Shown here: positions 14,042 to 16,930 of the stretch, piece by piece
Layout of the letters: every line of letters starts with the position of its first letter
Numbering within the stretch: position 1 is the first letter of the stretch
Assembly (NCBI GenBank): GCA_947625455.1
Contig: CANQOJ010000030.1
Coordinates: 1 to 16,930, forward strand
Length of the DNA stretch: 16,930 bases
Origin: an uncultured Clostridia bacterium
GTDB taxonomy: Bacteria; Bacillota; Clostridia; Oscillospirales; Ruminococcaceae
Reading direction: 5' to 3'
Translations under genes and position numbers: made by a program
The notes under the pieces: generated by a model
The model's input: the letters and a program-made list of their open reading frames with translations, nothing else
Database searches by the model: none
Told to the model about the DNA's origin: nothing

Positions 14042-14230
14042 CAGTATACAGGGGACATTGGACAGTATACAGTAATCGGTATCCGCTGACGCGGATAATA
14101 TTAGATTGTTTTTAGACTAGGAGAGCGTAAACCTATCTACGGTTTACGCTCTTTTCTCTTGATAACAATCTAAATAACCGCGAAGCGGTACCATAACTGT
14201 ATACTATATACTGTACACTTTACACTGTCC
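14042..14230. repeat. Palindromic repeat element B2, sister of B1
   Basis: Starts CAGTATACAGGGGACA and ends in ACTGTCC; both arms are CAGTATAC/GTACAGT-rich. The core matches B1: TTAGATTGTTTTTAGA (14101-14116) against GATAACAATCTAA (14161-14173), enclosing a perfect 12-bp hairpin AGAGCGTAAACC (14122-14133)/GGTTTACGCTCT (14141-14152). Side hairpins are ATCCGCTGACGCGGAT (14081-14096) and ACCGCGAAGCGGT (14177-14189). It begins 14 bp after the histidine-kinase stop and runs into the 3' end of the minus-strand gene at 14204. The right terminal arm looks truncated compared with B1. Confidence 0.82.
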
Positions 14231-14818
14231 TATGCTGTCAACAATTTCTTCCGCCAAAACCTGCATATCACTGCGGTCTATAAATTCGGGGTTATTCGCC
14301 GGGTTAACCGTGTATTTTGCGCAGGTCGGAGAATTAACTCCCGCCGCCTTGCACAGCCACATCACAAGCTCAATATTCTTAAGCCTTTTTAAATCGGTAA
14401 GCGGGTTAGATTCTGCTTTCAGCGGCGTTAAAAGCATCTTTTTCCTCTCCACAGGACATTCGGACTGACTGTAAAATTCACGCTGTGCATAATACGCAAT
14501 ATAAAAATGCCACTTCTGGTCATATTTTCCCGGATTGTAAAGCATCAGCGCATCATAATCCTTTGGCAGATATTTCAGCGACAGAAAATTGTCTCTGTCA
14601 TGCTGAACTTTATCAAGCCATTTGTAAAACTCAACGATTTGAGTTTTAAATCCTCTTCTGTAAAGGTCCTCCTCACCGTTAAGTTAGCTTATGACAAATC
14701 TCACCAAGGCATACCCGTTGGTTTTCTGCCAGTATTCTTTTGGAATAGGGCATAATGCGGGATCTTTATCCGCGAAAAATTTCAGAATATCTTCGTGTGT
14801 TACAGTATTTTTGCTCAT
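14204..14818 (-). pseudogene. Unrecognised small protein gene interrupted by an in-frame TAA
   Basis: Read from the ATG at 14818 this is one frame of 205 codons: MSKNTVTHEDILKFFADKDP ... VRFVIS, then TAA (14686-14684), then about 160 further codons with no other stop (LNGEEDLYRRGFKTQ ... EIVDSIGQCKVYSI). Without the TAA it would be a ~203-residue soluble, Lys/Tyr/Asp-rich protein. I do not recognise the family. The ATG overlaps the acyl-CoA synthetase stop (ATGA), so it is a translationally coupled downstream gene. The last eight or so codons and the terminating TAG (14206-14204) lie in the arm of repeat B2. Alternatives to a pseudogene are a sequencing error or internal restart; a GAGGAGG stretch occurs just after the TAA but no ATG follows at a good distance (the next in-frame ATG is 14545). 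Confidence 0.7.
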
Positions 14819-16488
14819 TTATTCCCGTCCGCTTTCCCTCTGTCGTTTTCGCGTATCTCAACTCTGCGTATCTTTCCGCTTGTTGTCTTGGGCAATTCGT
14901 CGACAAACTCCACTATGCGCGGGTATTTATACGGCGCGGTGTTGTGCTTTACGAAATCCTGGATTTCCTTTTTAAGTTCATCTGTCGGTTCATATCCCTT
15001 TTCAAGAACGATTGTAGCCTTTACTATCTCGCCTCTTATGGGGTGCGGTGCGCCCGTTACCGCACTTTCAAGGACAGCGGGGTGCATTGCTAAGACATTT
15101 TCTATCTCAAACGGACCTATTCTGTAACCGCTTGACTTTATGACATCATCATTTCTTCCCACATACCAGTAATACCCGTCCTCGTCGCGCGTTGCGGTAT
15201 CGCCCGTGTGGTACATTCCGTCATGCCATACCTTGTCGGTGACTTCCTTGTTCTTGTAGTAACCTCTGAACAATCCCGGAGTATGCGTATATTCGCCCTT
15301 TACGACAATTTCACCGACAACTCCCGGCGGTACGGATTTTCCCTCCGCGTCAACAAGGTCAATATCGTAAAGCGGCGTAGGCTTGCCCATAGAACCGGGT
15401 TTCGGCGTCATTCCGATTATATTTCCGATAAGGCAGGTGCTTTCGCTTTGACCAAAGCCCTCCATTAGCGAAAGCCCGGTTATCTCTTTCCAGCGGTTGA
15501 AAACCTCCGCCGACAATGCTTCTCCTGCGATATTGCAATACTTAAGCGACGACAGGTCATATTTTTCGGGACCTACGCTGATGAAAAATCTGAACATTGT
15601 AGGCGGCGCGCAAAGCGTCGTTATCTTGTATTTCTCAATCATTGCGAGAACATCTTCGGGAATGAACTTGTTGAAATCATACACGAAAATGCACGTACCC
15701 ATCGCAAGCTGACCGTATATCTTGCCCCACGCGGCTTTAGCCCAGCCCGTGTCGGAAATGGTGAAATGCAAGCCGTTGGGATCTACCTTATGCCAGTGCT
15801 TGGCAGTTTGTATATGCGCAAGCGACAATGTATGGTCATGAATCGCCATTTTCGGATAGCCCGTCGTGCCGCTTGTAAAGTACATAAGGAAAATTTCCTC
15901 GGCTTTTGTCGGCACTCTTTCAAGCTTGTCGGAATATTTCTCAACTTCCGCGTCAAAGTCAGTCCAGCCGTCCTTAGAACCGTTTACGATATATTTGCAC
16001 AAAAGCGGATCTTTCGCAAGCTTATCGGCTTCGTCAACAAAATCGGCAACTTCTCCGTCATGCGTGCATACCACCGCCCTTACGTCAGCAGCGTCGAAAC
16101 GGTACACAAGGTCCTTTGTTGTGAGAAGATAAGTTGCGGGAACGGCAACTGCGCCTATCTTCATAAGCGCTACAAGTACATACCAGAACTGATAATGCCT
16201 TTTCATCAGCAATATAACATGGTCGCCCTTTTTAATGCCCATTTTCATGAACATATTCGCCGCTTTATTTGACAGCCTTGACAAATCGCCGAAAGTCAGC
16301 AGTTTTTCGTTTCCCTTTAAATCAACCCAGAACACCGCGCGCCTGTTTGGTTCCATTTCGGCGAACTTATCAATGATGTCATAGCCGAAATTATAGTTTT
16401 CGGGGTATTTAATTCCGAACTTCTTTAATATGCCGTCCTCACCGTACTCCTCGGTGACAAAATTAAGATGATATGACTCTACGTCCAT
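14815..16488 (-). CDS. Acyl-CoA synthetase (AMP-dependent, acetyl/medium-chain acyl-CoA ligase type)
   Basis: 557 residues, ANL superfamily. It activates a carboxylic acid to acyl-AMP and then acyl-CoA. Motifs: P-loop-like A3 YFTSGTTGYPKM (203-214), A5 EGFGQSES, A7/A8 YHTGDTATRDEDGYYWYVGRND followed by hinge region KSSGYRIGPFEIE, and A10 PKTTSGKIRR with catalytic Lys539. The TGYPKMAIHDH and GWAKAAWGKIYG segments suggest the medium-chain acyl-CoA synthetase group rather than acetyl-CoA synthetase proper; the substrate cannot be set from sequence alone. The start at 16488 has GGAG 6 nt upstream; the frame is open to 16656 but that 56-residue stretch is AT-rich, contains the promoter and has no RBS. 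The stop overlaps the start of the next gene by 4 nt. Confidence 0.94.
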   Translation of the reverse strand: MDVESYHLNFVTEEYGEDGILKKFGIKYPENYNFGYDIIDKFAEMEPNRRAVFWVDLKGNEKLLTFGDLSRLSNKAANMFMKMGIKKGDHVILLMKRHYQFWYVLVALMKIGAVAVPATYLLTTKDLVYRFDAADVRAVVCTHDGEVADFVDEADKLAKDPLLCKYIVNGSKDGWTDFDAEVEKYSDKLERVPTKAEEIFLMYFTSGTTGYPKMAIHDHTLSLAHIQTAKHWHKVDPNGLHFTISDTGWAKAAWGKIYGQLAMGTCIFVYDFNKFIPEDVLAMIEKYKITTLCAPPTMFRFFISVGPEKYDLSSLKYCNIAGEALSAEVFNRWKEITGLSLMEGFGQSESTCLIGNIIGMTPKPGSMGKPTPLYDIDLVDAEGKSVPPGVVGEIVVKGEYTHTPGLFRGYYKNKEVTDKVWHDGMYHTGDTATRDEDGYYWYVGRNDDVIKSSGYRIGPFEIENVLAMHPAVLESAVTGAPHPIRGEIVKATIVLEKGYEPTDELKKEIQDFVKHNTAPYKYPRIVEFVDELPKTTSGKIRRVEIRENDRGKADGNK

Positions 16489-16546
16489 ATAACTCCGCGT
16501 TCCCTTCTGATTTTTCCGTTGTTTCCAAAATATAGTATATAAGCTT

Positions 16547-16575
16547 ATTATAATACTTATTTTTGCTTTTGTCAA
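16547..16575 (-). promoter_or_regulatory. Sigma-A promoter of the acyl-CoA synthetase operon
   Basis: On minus: TTGACA (16575-16570), 17-nt spacer, TATAAT (16552-16547); leader ~50 nt to the ATG at 16488. Confidence 0.88.
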
Positions 16576-16656
16576 GGTACGAAACACGAATATTTTCAAC
16601 AGTTTACAATCATACTGAGAAAAAAATAAAGAAAAACGTAAAATCAGCAAAAACAC

Positions 16657-16685
16657 TTGAATTTTTGAGCAAATTATGTTACAAT
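16657..16685 (+). promoter_or_regulatory. Sigma-A promoter of RNase P RNA
   Basis: TTGAAT (16657-16662), 17-nt spacer, TACAAT (16680-16685), predicted start ~16692, just upstream of the conserved RNA. Confidence 0.75.
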
Positions 16686-16692
16686 GTAAATT

Positions 16693-16930
16693 GATATTAA
16701 GAGCAGTCCGTTACACGGTCGCGGGGCGCGAAAGCGCAATGAGGAAAGTCCGGGCATCACAGAGCAGGATAACTGATAACGTCAGCCGAGGGCGACCTTA
16801 GGGCAAGTGCAACAGAAATATACCGCAGTTTTTAACTGTAAGGGTGGAAAGGCGAGGTAAAAGCTCACCGGAGTATACGAGAGTATACTGCCATGTAAAC
16901 CCTATCCGATGCAACGCCGATTGGTGCGGG
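16693..16930 (+). ncRNA. rnpB: RNase P RNA, 5' part (runs off right edge)
   Basis: The catalytic RNA of RNase P, which matures tRNA 5' ends. Conserved blocks are visible in order: GAGGAAAGTCCGGGC (16740-16754), the GTGCAACAGAAATATACCGC region (16807-16826; CR-II/III type ACAGAAA...ACCGC), AAGGGTGGAAAGGCGAGGTAA (16841-16861), AGCTCACCG, and TGCCATGTAAACCC. The 3' end with P1/P4 closing strands is outside the window. The exact 5' end is uncertain by about 8 nt. Confidence 0.95.

Noticed and set aside
16489..16656. 56-residue N-terminal extension of the acyl-CoA synthetase
   Set aside because: It covers the consensus promoter and AT-rich spacer, has no RBS and no similarity to the family's N-terminus.

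Overview
The window looks like chromosomal DNA from a spore-forming, low-to-mid GC Gram-positive anaerobe of the Clostridia, probably a gut Oscillospirales/Ruminococcaceae-type organism. The evidence is a glgB-glgC-glgD glycogen operon, SpoIIE, a CotH-like lipoprotein, strong AGGAGG ribosome binding sites, and sigma-A promoters that almost all have a 17-bp spacer. The genus assignment is inference.

Layout: (1) 1-3725, minus strand: glycogen operon glgB, glgC, glgD (glgD runs off the left edge), with a TTGAAA-17-TACAAT promoter and a cre/LacI-type palindrome upstream. (2) 3848-4058: a palindromic repeat (B1) between the glg control region and the 3' end of spoIIE. (3) 4065-6320, minus: spoIIE. 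(4) 6468-6863: a plus-strand promoter followed by a composite inverted-repeat element (A1). (5) 6917-8297, plus: dCMP deaminase and ksgA, then a terminator. (6) 8315-8838: a compact, apparently complete type I toxin-antitoxin-like locus. It has a 27-residue membrane peptide gene on plus, a divergent ~94-nt small RNA whose loop is antisense to the start of the toxin reading frame, and a second paralogous small RNA on the other side whose loop has changed to a different predicted target. (7) 8845-10293, minus: CotH-family lipoprotein. (8) 10410-10852: a 443-bp nested palindrome (A2) lying exactly between the -35 boxes of two divergent promoters. (9) 10917-14027, plus: a 1036-residue hybrid histidine kinase. 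(10) 14042-14230: repeat B2. (11) 14204-16488, minus: an acyl-CoA synthetase and a translationally coupled small gene broken by an in-frame TAA. (12) 16657 to the right edge, plus: promoter and 5' part of RNase P RNA.

The two most interesting things are the small-peptide/antisense-RNA locus at 8315-8838 and the family of large nested palindromes (A1, A2, B1, B2) that fill most of the longer intergenic gaps. Three of the four palindromes share one core module and sit tightly against promoters or stop codons. The metabolic genes are ordinary: glycogen synthesis, nucleotide salvage, rRNA methylation and acyl activation. All functional statements come from motif reading by eye; no database search was run.
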